Assembly (NCBI RefSeq): GCF_019399895.1
Contig: NW_027228795.1
Coordinates: forward strand, 186,001-250,000
Origin: Cardiocondyla obscurior
Taxonomy: Eukaryota > Arthropoda > Insecta > Hymenoptera > Formicidae
DNA length: 64,000 nt
Direction of reading: 5' to 3'
This document shows, one piece after another, positions 1-10,772 of the stretch (the stretch's first letter is position 1; every line of letters begins with the position of its first letter). The notes below the pieces were generated by a model. The model saw only the letters and a list, made by a program, of their open reading frames with translations. It made no database searches and was not told where the DNA came from. Both the position numbers and the translations under genes were made by a program.

Positions 1-294
1 AATTCTAAAGCGGTTATACATATAAGCAGAAACATTCGAGAATGCGAAAAATTGTCTTCAATGTCAATGCGTAAAATAGAAAAAATTAAAATCACAATAA
101 AAAAAGATTTAATGCAACGTAAAAAACAGCAATAAGTCATAGATGTGGTAGTAACGAATGTAATAATTATTTTTGGTAAAACAAGAAAATGTACAAAGAA
201 AAACTTTATTACATTTACAAGATCGTTATTGAATTAGAAGTACATAATAATGTTAAGAAAAGTGCGAAATATTTTAATATTTTATTCTTTAATG

Positions 295-696
295 TTATAT
301 TCGAAGACTAATCTTACTTAGATTATTCGTTTTTGATTTATTGCGTTTCTTGTTCCCGGTTTGTGTTTTTGTATGTCGGCGAGTCCATTCCGGTTTTTCT
401 ATGCTAACACTACCGTTTTGTCCATTCACGACAAACGTTTTACTTTCAAAAACCTCACCACCGTTGGACCTGTAAAGTTGCCTCCTGGTCTTAGTAAGCT
501 GCAACTGACGTCTCCGTTTTCGCTCGTATTCGGATCTCGCCCTCCATGTCTTGCTGACCCTGGAAATAATCCCAAGAGTTTTGTTATCCAACAATGCAAA
601 TATCATACCAGCAACTTCGACGGGCAAACGTTTAATCATATCCAGCATATTTTCGATGCCGTCGACGTATGTCATAATCCAGCTGAAAGCTTCCAT
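295..696 (-). CDS. F-box domain protein, array copy 1
   Basis: The ORF encodes 133 residues. Residues 24-57 fit an F-box: LP at 24-25, a hydrophobic run MIFALL (31-36), L41, V47 and W51, in the order usual for SKP1-binding F-boxes. Known F-box proteins recruit targets to SCF ubiquitin ligases through a C-terminal substrate domain. Here the C-terminal half is only a short, very basic tail (RRR, RRQ, KKRNK), with no WD40, LRR or kelch repeats. The ATG at 696 is conserved in all copies. The frame is open a little further upstream to a stop just before the Pro-Ile-Thr codons near 785, so a 5' exon is possible. A polyadenylation-type AATAAA lies just downstream at 286-281. This copy has N38, V82, V90, I99 and G114. 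Expression is not shown; the F-box call is from motif reading. Confidence 0.72.
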   Translation of the reverse strand: MEAFSWIMTYVDGIENMLDMIKRLPVEVAGMIFALLDNKTLGIISRVSKTWRARSEYERKRRRQLQLTKTRRQLYRSNGGEVFESKTFVVNGQNGSVSIEKPEWTRRHTKTQTGNKKRNKSKTNNLSKISLRI

Positions 697-1534
697 CGCG
701 TTTGACCTCTCAGAGTGACTGGTCGAGAAAGAATGCCAGAGAGACTCCAGACCTCGTTTGATATAGGTGGTGCGATAGGAATAACCTCCCGTAATTGGTT
801 AAGAAATAACGCGATCCGATTGACTGTATGTTCGACTGTTCGCCGTGTCCTTTGGCTGCTTGTATAACTGCATATTGGTCGCGATAAGTGCATCTGTAAT
901 TCTTTGGTGTTCTCATTGGTTGTTTCTTTCTGTTGACCAGTTTTGGAATACTTGTTACTAAGATTAATTATTTTCTGTGATATACCCTTCTTCTAAATGA
1001 CGCGATCAATTTAATTAATATGCCAAATTTTGTTTTGTGTAAGTTAACTACACGTGGTAGAAATTTATTATGCACAACGTACCTTCTCATTCGAGATATG
1101 ATACTAGAAATTTTCTGAAATAAAATATAAGTTTTTAAGTACATTGCGGAAAATATTACGTTAAAAATAATTTTTTTTGAAAAATAAAGCAAAGTTATCG
1201 AAAGTTTGCCAATAATACATAATCATTTTTATTCGAGCAGAATTCTAAAGCGGTTATACATATAAGCAGAAACATTCGAGAATGCGAAAAATTGTCTTCA
1301 ATGTCAATGCGTAAAATAGAAAAAATTAAAATCACAATAAAAAAAGATTTAATGCAACGTAAAAAACAGCAATAAGTCATAGATGTGGTAGTAACGAATG
1401 TAATAATTATTTTTGGTAAAACAAGAAAATGTACAAAGAAAAACTTTATTACATTTACAAGATCGTTATTGAATTAGAAGTACATAATAATGTTAAGAAA
1501 AGTGCGAAATATTTTAATATTTTATTCTTTAATG

Positions 1535-1936
1535 TTATATTCGAAGACTAATCTTACTTAGATTATTCGTTTTTGATTTATTGCGTTTCTTGTTCCCGGT
1601 TTGTGTTTTTGTATGTCGGCGAGTCCATTCCGGTTTTTCTCTGCTAACACTACCGTTTTGTCCATTCACGACAAACGTTTTACTTTCAAAACCCTCACCA
1701 CCGTTGGACCTGTAAAGTTGCCTCCTGGTCTTAGTAAGCTGCAACTGACGTCTCCGTTTTCGCTCGTATTCGGATCTCGCCCTCCATGTCTTGCTGACCC
1801 TGGAAATAATCCCAAGAGTTTTGCTATCCAACAATGCAAATATCATACCAGCAACTTCGACGGGCAAACGTTTAATCATATCCAGCATATTTTCGATGCC
1901 GTCGACGTATGTCATAATCCAGCTGAAAGCTTCCAT
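1535..1936 (-). CDS. F-box domain protein, array copy 2
   Basis: Full-length 133-residue copy. It differs from copy 1 by S38, G82 and R99; G82 and R99 recur in several right-block copies. Start, F-box and stop are all kept. Confidence 0.7.
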   Translation of the reverse strand: MEAFSWIMTYVDGIENMLDMIKRLPVEVAGMIFALLDSKTLGIISRVSKTWRARSEYERKRRRQLQLTKTRRQLYRSNGGEGFESKTFVVNGQNGSVSREKPEWTRRHTKTQTGNKKRNKSKTNNLSKISLRI

Positions 1937-2773
1937 CGCGTTTGACCTCTCAGAGTGACTGGTCGAGAAAGAATGCCAGAGAGACTCCAGACCTCGTTTG
2001 ATATAGGTGGTGCGATAGGAATAACCTCCCGTAATTGGTTAAGAAATAACGCGATCCGATTGGCTGTATGTTCGACTGTTCGCCGTGTCCTTTGGCTGCT
2101 TGTATAACTGCATATTGGTCGCGATAAGTGCATCTGTAATTCTTTGGTGTTCTCATTGGTTGTTTCTTTCTGTTGACCAGTTTTGGAATACTTGTTACTA
2201 AGATTAATTATTTTCTGTGATATACCCTTCTTCTAAATGACGCGATCAATTTAATTAATATGCCAAATTTTGTTTTGTGTAAGTTAACTACACGTGGTAG
2301 AAATTTATTATGCACAACGTACCTTCTCATTCGAGATATGATACTAGAAATTTTCTGAAATAAAATATAAGTTTTTAAGTACATTGCGGAAAATATTACG
2401 TTAAAAATAATTTTTTTTAAAAATAAAGCAAAGTTATCGAAAGTTTGCCAATAATACATAATCATTTTTATTCGAGCAGAATTCTAAAGCGGTTATACAT
2501 ATAAGCAGAAACATTCGAGAATGCGAAAAATTGTCTTCAATGTCAATGCGTAAAATAGAAAAAATTAAAATCACAATAAAAATAAGATTTAATGCAACGT
2601 AAAAACAGCAATAAGTCATAGATGTGGTAGTAACGAATGTAATAATTATTTTTGGTAAAACAAGAAAATGTACAAAGAAAAACTTTATTACATTTACAAG
2701 ATCGTTATTGAATTAGAAGTACATAATAATGTTAAGAAAAGTGCGAAATATTTTAATATTTTATTCTTTAATG

Positions 2774-3175
2774 TTATATTCGAAGACTAATCTTACTTAG
2801 ATTATTCGTTTTTGATTTATTGCGTTTCTTGTTCCCGGTTTGTGTTTTTGTATGTCGGCGAGTCCATTCCGGTTTTTCTCTGCTAACACTACCGTTTTGT
2901 CCATTCGCGACAAACGTTTTACTTTCAAAAACCTCACCACCGTTGGACCTGTAAAGTTGCCTCCTGGTCTTAGTAAGCTGCAACTGACGTCTCCGTTTTC
3001 GCTCGTATTCGGATCTCGCCCTCCATGTCTTGCTGACCCTGGAAATAATCCCAAGAGTTTTGTTATCCAACAATGCAAATATCATACCAGCAACTTCGAC
3101 GGGCAAACGTTTAATCATATCCAGCATATTTTCGATGCCGTCGACGTATGTCATAATCCAGCTGAAAGCTTCCAT
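2774..3175 (-). CDS. F-box domain protein, array copy 3
   Basis: Full-length copy with N38, V82, A90 and R99. A90 is shared only with copies 5 and 6, so these three probably come from one local duplication. Confidence 0.7.
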   Translation of the reverse strand: MEAFSWIMTYVDGIENMLDMIKRLPVEVAGMIFALLDNKTLGIISRVSKTWRARSEYERKRRRQLQLTKTRRQLYRSNGGEVFESKTFVANGQNGSVSREKPEWTRRHTKTQTGNKKRNKSKTNNLSKISLRI

Positions 3176-4012
3176 CGCGTTTGACCTCTCAGAGTGACTG
3201 GTCGAGAAAGAATGCCAGAGAGACTCCAGACCTCGTTTGATATAGGTGGTGCGATAGGAATAACCTCCCGTAATTGGTTAAGAAATAACGCGATCCGATT
3301 GACTGTATGTTCGACTGTTCGCCGTGTCCTTTGGCTGCTTGTATAACTGCATATTGGTCGCGATAAGTGCATCTGTAATTCTTTGGTGTTCTCATTGGTT
3401 GTTTCTTTCTGTTGACCAGTTTTGGAATACTTGTTACTAAGATTAATTATTTTCTGTGATATACCCTTCTTCTAAATGACGCGATCAATTTAATTAATAT
3501 GCCAAAGTTTGTTTTGTGTAAGTTAACTACACGTGGTAGAAATTTATTATGCACAACGTACCTTCTCATTCGAGATATGATACTAGAAATTTTCTGAAAT
3601 AAAATATAAGTTTTTAAGTACATTGCGGAAAATATTACGTTAAAAATAATTTTTTTTAAAAATAAAGCAAAGTTATCGAAAGTTTGCCAATAATACATAA
3701 TCATTTTTATTCGAGCAGAATTCTAAAGCGGTTATACATATAAGCAGAAACATTCGAGAATGCGAAAAATTGTCTTCAATGTCAATGCGTAAAATAGAAA
3801 AAATTAAAATCACAATAAAAATAAGATTTAATGCAACGTAAAAACAGCAATAAGTCATAGATGTGGTAGTAACGAATGTAATAATTATTTTTGGTAAAAC
3901 AAGAAAATGTACAAAGAAAAACTTTATTACATTTACAAGATCGTTATTGAATTAGAAGTACATAATAATGTTAAGAAAAGTGCGAAATATTTTAATATTT
4001 TATTCTTTAATG

Positions 4013-4414
4013 TTATATTCGAAGACTAATCTTACTTAGATTATTCGTTTTTGATTTATTGCGTTTCTTGTTCCTGGTTTGTGTTTTTGTATGTCGGCGA
4101 GTCCATTCCGGTTTTTCTCTGCTAACACTACCGTTTTGTCCATTCACGACAAACGTTTTACTTTCAAAAATCTCACCACCGTTGGACCTGTAAAGTTGCC
4201 TCCTGGTCTTAGTAAGCTGCAACTGACGTCTCCGTTTTCGCTCGTATTCGGATCTCGCCCTCCATGTCTTGCTGACCCTGGAAATAATCCCAAGAGTTTT
4301 GCTATCCAACAATGCAAATATCATACCAGCAACTTCGACGGGCAAACGTTTAATCATATCCAGCATATTTTCGATGCCGTCGACGTATGTCATAATCCAG
4401 CTGAAAGCTTCCAT
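4013..4414 (-). CDS. F-box domain protein, array copy 4
   Basis: Full-length copy with S38, a private I82, and a private R114 (CCC to CCT in the plus strand at 4072). No frame damage. Confidence 0.7.
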   Translation of the reverse strand: MEAFSWIMTYVDGIENMLDMIKRLPVEVAGMIFALLDSKTLGIISRVSKTWRARSEYERKRRRQLQLTKTRRQLYRSNGGEIFESKTFVVNGQNGSVSREKPEWTRRHTKTQTRNKKRNKSKTNNLSKISLRI

Positions 4415-5253
4415 CGCGTTTGACCTCTCAGAGTGACTGGTCGAGAAAGAATGCCAGAGAGACTCCAGACCTCGTTTGATATAGGTGGTGCGATAGGAAT
4501 AACCTCCCGTAATTGGTTAAGAAATAACGCGATCCGATTGGCTGTATGTTCGACTGTTCGTCGTGTCCTTTGGCTGCTTGTATAACTGCATATTGGTCGC
4601 GATAAGTGCATCTGTAATTCTTTGGTGTTCTCATTGGTTGTTTCTTTCTGTTGACCAGTTTTGGAATACTTGTTACTAAGATTAATTATTTTCTGTGATA
4701 TACCCTTCTTCTAAATGACGCGATCAATTTAATTAATATGCCAAATTTTGTTTTGTGTAAGTTAACTACACGTGGTAGAAATTTATTATGCACAACGTAC
4801 CTTTTCATTCGAGATAGGATATTAGAAATTTTCTGAAATAAAATATAAGTTTTTAAGTACATTGCGGAAAATATTACGTTAAAAATAATTTTTTTTAAAA
4901 ATAAAGCAAAGTTATCGAAAGTTTGCCAATAATGCATAATCATTTTTATTCGAGCAGAATTCTAAAGCGGTTATACATATAAGCAGAATCATTCGAGAAT
5001 GCGGAAAATTGTCTTCAATGTCAATGCGTAGAATAGAGAAAAATTAAAATCACAATGGAAATAAGATTTAATGCAGCGTAAAAAACAGCAATAAGTCATA
5101 GAAGTAGTAGTAACGAATGTAATAATTATTTTTGGTAAAACAAAAAAACGTACAAAGAAAAACTTTATTACATTTATAAGATCGTTAATGAATTAGAAGT
5201 ACATAATAATGTTAAGAAAAGTGCGAAATATTTTAATATTTTATTCTTTAATG

Positions 5254-5655
5254 TTATATTCGAAGACTAATCTTACTTAGATTATTCGTTTTTGATTTAT
5301 TGCGTTTCTTGTTCCCGGTTTGTGTTTTTGTATGTCGGCGAGTCCATTCCGGTTTTTCTCTGCTAACACTACCGTTTTGTCCATTCGCGACAAACGTTTT
5401 ACTTTCAAAAACCTCACCACCGTTGGACCTGTAAAGTTGCCTCCTGGTCTTAGTAAGCTGCAACTGACGTCTCCGTTTTCGCTCGTATTCGGATCTCGCC
5501 CTCCATGTCTTGCTGACCCTGGAAATAATCCCAAGAGTTTTGTTATCCAACAATGCAAATATCATACCAGCAACTTCGACGGGCAAACGTTTAATCATAT
5601 CCAGCATATTTTCGATGCCGTCGACGTATGTCATAATCCAGCTGAAAGCTTCCAT
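5254..5655 (-). CDS. F-box domain protein, array copy 5
   Basis: Full-length copy whose protein is identical to copy 3 (N38, V82, A90, R99), although the AT-rich part of its unit is more diverged than in other units. Confidence 0.7.
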   Translation of the reverse strand: MEAFSWIMTYVDGIENMLDMIKRLPVEVAGMIFALLDNKTLGIISRVSKTWRARSEYERKRRRQLQLTKTRRQLYRSNGGEVFESKTFVANGQNGSVSREKPEWTRRHTKTQTGNKKRNKSKTNNLSKISLRI

Positions 5656-6492
5656 CGCGTTTGACCTCTCAGAGTGACTGGTCGAGAAAGAATGCCAGAG
5701 AGACTCCAGACCTCGTTTGATATAGGTGGTGCGATAGGAATAACCTCCCGTAATTGGTTAAGAAATAACGCGATCCGATTGACTGTATGTTCGACTGTTC
5801 GCCGTGTCCTTTGGCTGCTTGTATAACTGCATATTGGTCGCGATAAGTGCATCTGTAATTCTTTGGTGTTCTCATTGGTTGTTTCTTTCTGTTGACCAGT
5901 TTTGGAATACTTGTTACTAAGATTAATTATTTTCTGTGATATACCCTTCTTCTAAATGACGCGATCAATTTAATTAATATGCCAAATTTTGTTTTGTGTA
6001 AGTTAACTACACGTGGTAGAAATTTATTATGCACAACGTACCTTCTCATTCGAGATATGATACTAGAAATTTTCTGAAATAAAATATAAGTTTTTAAGTA
6101 CATTGCGGAAAATATTACGTTAAAAATAATTTTTTTTGAAAAATAAAGCAAAGTTATCGAAAGTTTGCCAATAATACATAATCATTTTTATTCGAGCAGA
6201 ATTCTAAAGCGGTTATACATATAAGCAGAAACATTCGAGAATGCGAAAAATTGTCTTCAATGTCAATGCGTAAAATAGAAAAAAATTAAAATCACAATAA
6301 AAAAGATTTAATGCAACGTAAAAACAGCAATAAGTCATAGATGTGGTAGTAACGAATGTAATAATTATTTTTGGTAAAACAAGAAAATGTACAAAGAAAA
6401 ACTTTATTACATTTACAAGATCGTTATTGAATTAGAAGTACATAATAATGTTAAGAAAAGTGCGAAATATTTTAATATTTTATTCTTTAATG

Positions 6493-6894
6493 TTATATTC
6501 GAAGACTAATCTTACTTAGATTATTCGTTTTTGATTTATTGCGTTTCTTGTTCCCGGTTTGTGTTTTTGTATGTCGGCGAGTCCATTCCGGTTTTTCTCT
6601 GCTAACACTACCGTTTTGTCCATTCGCGACAAACGTTTTACTTTCAAAAACCTCACCACCGTTGGACCTGTAAAGTTGTCTCCTGGTCTTAGTAAGCTGC
6701 AACTGACGTCTCCGTTTTCGCTCGTATTCGGATCTCGCCCTCCATGTCTTGCTGACCCTGGAAATAATCCCAAGAGTTTTGCTATCCAACAATGCAAATA
6801 TCATACCAGCAACTTCGACGGGCAAACGTTTAATCATATCCAGCATATTTTCGATGCCGTCGACGTATGTCATAATCCAGCTGAAAGCTTCCAT
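6493..6894 (-). CDS. F-box domain protein, array copy 6 (junction copy)
   Basis: Full-length copy with S38, V82, A90 and R99, plus one synonymous change at an Arg codon (plus strand 6679). Its unit is cut 104 bp upstream of the ATG by the 41 kb insertion at 6998/6999. The frame is open upstream into the inserted sequence to about 7026, but only with a TTG start, so the conserved ATG at 6894 is chosen. Any upstream exon or promoter in the unit is now 41 kb away, so this copy may be unexpressed. Confidence 0.65.
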   Translation of the reverse strand: MEAFSWIMTYVDGIENMLDMIKRLPVEVAGMIFALLDSKTLGIISRVSKTWRARSEYERKRRRQLQLTKTRRQLYRSNGGEVFESKTFVANGQNGSVSREKPEWTRRHTKTQTGNKKRNKSKTNNLSKISLRI

Positions 6895-7001
6895 CGCGTT
6901 TGACCTCTCAGAGTGACTGGTCGAGAAAGAATGCCAGAGAGACTCCAGACCTCGTTTGATATAGGTGGTGCGATAGGAATAACCTCCCGTAATTGGTTCA
7001 A

Positions 7002-7057
7002 GAGGCACGGTAGTGCCTCGCGCCAAGTATAGGCGCAGCGAGGCACTATCGTGCCTC
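7002..7057. repeat. Perfect-to-near-perfect hairpin at the insertion junction
   Basis: GAGGCACGGTAGTGCCTCG on the left pairs with CGAGGCACTATCGTGCCTC on the right around a short GCGCCAAGTATAGGCGC core, giving a stem of about 24 bp with few mismatches. It begins 3-4 bases inside the insertion, so it may be the terminal structure of the element that carried the rest. The core GCGCCAAGTATA recurs at 45556-45567, just outside the foldback element. Confidence 0.75.
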
Positions 7058-7626
7058 TATTACGCGAGACGACGTTTTGAGAAATCCGTAGATTACCGGA
7101 TCTCAATAACGGCTCAACCAATCGCTTTCTTAATAGGCATATTGCATTGATTATGGTCGACTTATATAATAAAAGTCTTTTTATTATTTCGCTGCGTGGT
7201 CTATAAATAAAGATATCGCGATTATAATTTTGGTTACAAGAGTAAAATTATTAAGATTCTCCGTCGTCATTTTTACGTCTCAAAAAATGTCCCTTTCGTT
7301 TTCGCGTCGCTAGATGGTGCGGATTGATTTATCGACAGTTTGATAATATTATCGACTTTGTTGATTGACGTGTGAGGTTAGTGATCCGCAGTGATCCGTT
7401 AATTAAGGTAAGTGTGACTAATATTATTTAAATGTTATTTATAGTATATATATTATATTATATTAAATATAATTTAAATGTTATTATTAATAATCTTGTA
7501 TTTCAGAGATGGCTCAAATTCTTAAAGAAGGTAAAAATTAATGGTTAAATAGCGAGGTAATTATCAAAAATTTGTTTGTCAAATCTGTAACAAAATATAT
7601 TTTATGATTATCTTTCTTGTCTGATG
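7058..7626 (+). other. Possible leader exons, no clear product
   Basis: There is an apparent splice donor at 7408 (AATTAAG/GTAAGTGT) and an acceptor before 7507 (TATTTCAG/AGATGGCT). The second exon, 7507-7530, carries an ATG reading MAQILKE before another GTAAA. These look like the 5' end of some gene, but no long frame follows and the product is not recognised. Confidence 0.3.
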
Positions 7627-8261
7627 GCTGCGTTTCGAAAAGGTCATATTAAGGTATTGAAATGGATGGATGGTAAATCACGTAACGCAATTTCCAAGTG
7701 ATCAAGAAATGACAAGATCTTGATAGCGTTACCAGTGCAGGATCGGTATCAACAACTTCGATTACAACCACTAGGACATCCACTAATATTAATTCCGATT
7801 GAAAATTGAAAGGTCAATTAGTTTTTGAAACTTCCTTGAGGCATCCTGCTGATAGAGAAGATTTTGAAGCGACTGGTAATGAAACTTATGTTCCTGGCTA
7901 AGGAAAAAAGTCTTATAATAATCAATACGATGGAGATACTTTAAACACATCATCGAAAACGAGTAATACCAGCCCCAAACAAAGTGGAAAGCGTGAAGAA
8001 GGATGGAAAGAAGTTGTACGAATGTAAGATACATGTTCTTGAAAAAAGTTTTTCAATTAATAATATTTACGGCTATCTAATGTAATTGTGGTTTACAGGG
8101 GACAGTCTGATGATTCGGGAAGATTTATGAATTCACGGTTTCGTTCTAAAAAAGTGTCCGTTCCCACAAATGCTATCAGCCGAGTAATAGGCAGAGGTGG
8201 CAGTCATATAAATGCTATTCGTGGTGCTACGGGTGCGTACATCGAAGTAGAAAATTGGTAA
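7627..8261 (+). pseudogene. Fragment of mask/ANKHD1-like gene (ankyrin end, linker, KH domain)
   Basis: Three consecutive pieces read as a mask/ANKHD1-type protein. 7627-7710 gives AAFRKGHIKVLKWM, like the last ankyrin repeat. 7790-8023 gives a linker ending KREEGWKEVVR. 8100-8261 gives VSVPTNAISRVIGRGG and onwards, a KH domain with its GRGG loop. The intron between the last two is retained (donor GTAAGA at 8024, acceptor TTTACAG ending at 8099), so this is a genomic, not processed, copy. In-frame stops (near 7800 and 7902) and frame changes in the ankyrin part show it is dead. The gene identity is from memory of the conserved KH and ankyrin motifs of this family; a protein search would settle it. 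Confidence 0.62.
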
Positions 8262-9080
8262 CATATATAGCATCATTTTTATAGGCAAATTCTCAAATAA
8301 AAAAATTTACTGAAAAAATTAAGCAATTCGAAGAAACGGATAAAACTGCAAAGGTAATGTTTTTTTTAAATAATTACAATTTATTGTTATATTAAGATTG
8401 TAAAGAAATGTGACAATTAAAAATACTTTATTCCAGAATTTCACTTTGTTATTAGAACAAGAACGAATTCAGTGGAAATCTTTGGAAAATAAACTTACGA
8501 AACAGATTGAAGAGAAAAAAAAAACGATGTAAAGCTGAAGATTGAGTTTAATTAATGCAATTCTTTATGGAATAATTTCATAATTTGCTCAGGCAGGCCT
8601 GATAAATAATCGTGATTGTTGTGGAATTGTAACAGAGAATTTTAATTTATGTATAATTTATTTGATTATCTAATTATTGTGTAAATAATGTTTGCTTTCT
8701 CCGTTTCGTAAAGCTCTAGCTTTATTTTATGCATCGGTTGTAATTTCACAAAATTAGTGTTTTCCTTTTACATTTTTCTCCTACTATTATCATATTTGCA
8801 CATGTGACTATATCGTGATAAGATAAAACAAAGCGAGAAAATGAAATTATTTCATACATGTGTTTTGCAAATAAAGATCTATTCAAAAGAGAGATTTTAT
8901 AGTAAGAAAAATAAACTTATTAATATTAATATTTATGGAATAGATTTTATAAATAAAAGTTTCTTTATAAGTAAATCTATTAGCATTTTTCCAGTAGAGC
9001 TGATGATCAATACTTATGACAAATAATAATCTTAATTATATTATTATGATTTTATTTAAGCTTTCACATATTCTTTTTAT

Positions 9081-9371
9081 ATTGCTGATTGTAAAATAAT
9101 GTTTTTAGGATTGCTGGCCAAGACGAGATTATTGGAACAGCAACAAAAAACTATAGAAAAGATTAAAGCAGAAGAAAAGCGATCTCATTGGAAGGGCAAG
9201 GAAAATATAGTACATTCAACACCATATTGCTGATTGGAAAATAATGTTTTTAGGAATTGCTGGCCAAGACGAGATTATTGGAACAGCAACAAAAAACTAT
9301 AGAAAAGTTGAAAGCAGAAGAAAAGCGATCTCATTGGAAGGGCAAGGAAAATGTAGTACATTCAACACCTA
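9081..9371 (+). repeat. Tandem duplication of a 145 bp exon-containing segment
   Basis: 9081-9225 and 9226-9371 are near copies. Each begins ATTGCTGATTG(T/G)AAAATAATG and carries the same acceptor TTTTTAGGA and the same coiled-coil exon. The second copy runs on into additional exon sequence. Confidence 0.85.
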
Positions 9372-9809
9372 TTTCTTCTCCGCATAAAACATTAACGCCA
9401 TTAAAAGATACTCAAATTTATATCTGTAAAGAATATTGCTAAGAATGTTTATGTTTAATTTTTTTAAATATGTATTATTAGTATTTTTATTGATTTTTCT
9501 GATTATCGTTAATACATGTATATTGTTTTACACAGGTTACTAAAACAAAAAATAAAGAAATAGAGGAGGTAAAACAAATTTCCTCCAAAAAAATTGAAGA
9601 AGAAACTGAACAAATAATGAAGCATGCTTAGAAACTGATCAATAAAGCTGAAACTGATAAACAAGGTGCACTAATAGCATATTGTACCGAGAGTACAGAG
9701 CAGGTGAAAAAAACGATTATCGAATGCGATGCTAAAGTCTTTGTGAAAGTTTTTAAACATTCAAACACATTCATACTTTTACAATATTAATTTATGTAAT
9801 TTATTCTGT

Positions 9810-9810
<1 letters not shown>

Positions 9811-9851
<41 letters not shown>
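9811..9851. repeat. (TA)n microsatellite
   Basis: About 19 TA dinucleotides, between exon-like islands of the coiled-coil remnant. Confidence 0.95.
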
Positions 9852-9854
<3 letters not shown>

Positions 9855-10382
9855 AAATCTATATTTTGTTTATTACTTTTCTCTATACGTTTCTAATTTA
9901 TTCAACTTATACGTACTCTTTGTGATACTTGAAAAAATTTTGGGTTTAAAAAAATATAAATAATATGTTAGAATAAAATGTGTTTCAGGTCAACGCTATG
10001 GTCGAAGAAGTGCGAAATACCGTGGAAAAGAAGATACGGCTTGCTAACGACAGATATAAAACGTGTTTGGTTCGTATAGAGGTAGAGCGGGTTGCATTAG
10101 ATGAAAAGCTTGCACAAAGAATTATTATCATGTTATAATTTGTGACTTTCAGACGAGTTTTAGTTAAAGTTTACAACTCGAATTGGATAAAACAGAAAGC
10201 GAATTAGCGAAAAAAAAATAAGAATTGAGAACTTTAAAAGATCACATTAGAGCAGAAGCAGCTGAAATGGTTAGTAAGAAAAAAGGATTTGATAATATAA
10301 AATCAATCTTTGAGACAAAGATCGAAAAATAAATAGGAATTTTTTAATCTTTTGAAGTGTCCAGGCGCTTGCGGCGACTCGA

Positions 10383-10766
10383 TACTAATAATAATCGGTA
10401 AGCTCGCGAGAGAGAGAACAAATAAAGACAATTTGCAAGGTAAAATAGCGAAGACTAATTTAGCTTAACGTGCTCCGTGCAGGAGCTTGAATTTACACAT
10501 ATTTGTATTTTTTAGCATGCTGTTCGGAAAAAAGAAACATGTAGATGTGCAGTTTTATACTGAAGTCGGCGAAATTACTACAGATTTATGTAGGTAAACA
10601 TCAACACATGCATGATCGCGACGATCTCGCAGCTAAACAATCGGAACGAGAACTAAGACATAAATTAAAAACTGCTTTTAAAATACTAATAATAATCGGT
10701 AAGCTCGCGAGAGAGAGAACAAATAAACACAATTTGCAAGGTAAAATAACGAAGACTAATTTAGAA
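10383..10766 (+). repeat. Pair of ~83 bp direct repeats
   Basis: The segment starting TACTAATAATAATCGGTAAG occurs at 10383-10465 and 10684-10766 with only a few differences. It is part of the decayed coiled-coil gene. Confidence 0.85.
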
Positions 10767-10772
10767 GTATAA

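Larger units (their letters stand above)
1..6998. repeat. Tandem array of ~1.24 kb units (left block)
   Basis: Units begin at the same motif (AATTCTAAAGCGGTTATACA) at 1, 1241, 2480, 3719, 4958 and 6200, so the period is 1239-1242 bp, with five full units and a sixth cut at 6998. Copies are nearly identical by eye. The unit at 4958 is the most diverged in its AT-rich part (for example, 4980-5170 has many substitutions). Each unit contains one minus-strand F-box ORF followed by an AATAAA (minus strand, 286-281 in unit 1), so a unit may be a complete transcription unit. The array continues beyond the window start and resumes after 48039. Confidence 0.97.
8281..10772 (+). pseudogene. Decayed multi-exon coiled-coil gene remnants
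   Basis: Several exon-like islands rich in Lys/Glu/Gln/Leu heptads follow one another with plausible splice sites. They lie at 8283-8355 (ends before GTAATG), 8437-8532 (after TTCCAG), 9110-9225 and 9254-9440 (LLAKTRLLEQQQKTIEKL), 9535-9750 (after CACAG), 9987-10135 (after TTTCAG), 10165-10330 and 10545-10772. Stops interrupt several (for example TAG near 9629 and TAA near 10220). The parent gene is not recognised. The order and spacing suggest one captured or duplicated host gene in decay. Confidence 0.45.

Noticed and set aside
361..705. 114-residue plus-strand ORF antisense to each F-box ORF, open in all copies
   Set aside because: It is the mirror of a conserved coding frame in near-identical copies, so openness is not independent evidence. 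It has no recognisable domain, and its changes track the minus-strand protein.
672..916. 73- and 68-residue minus-strand ORFs upstream of each F-box ORF
   Set aside because: Two overlapping frames over the same DNA, neither with a motif; at best a 5' exon or leader that cannot be placed without transcripts.
6493..7026. Extended 177-residue F-box ORF at the junction
   Set aside because: The extension uses a TTG start and reads into inserted DNA; the conserved ATG at 6894 is kept.
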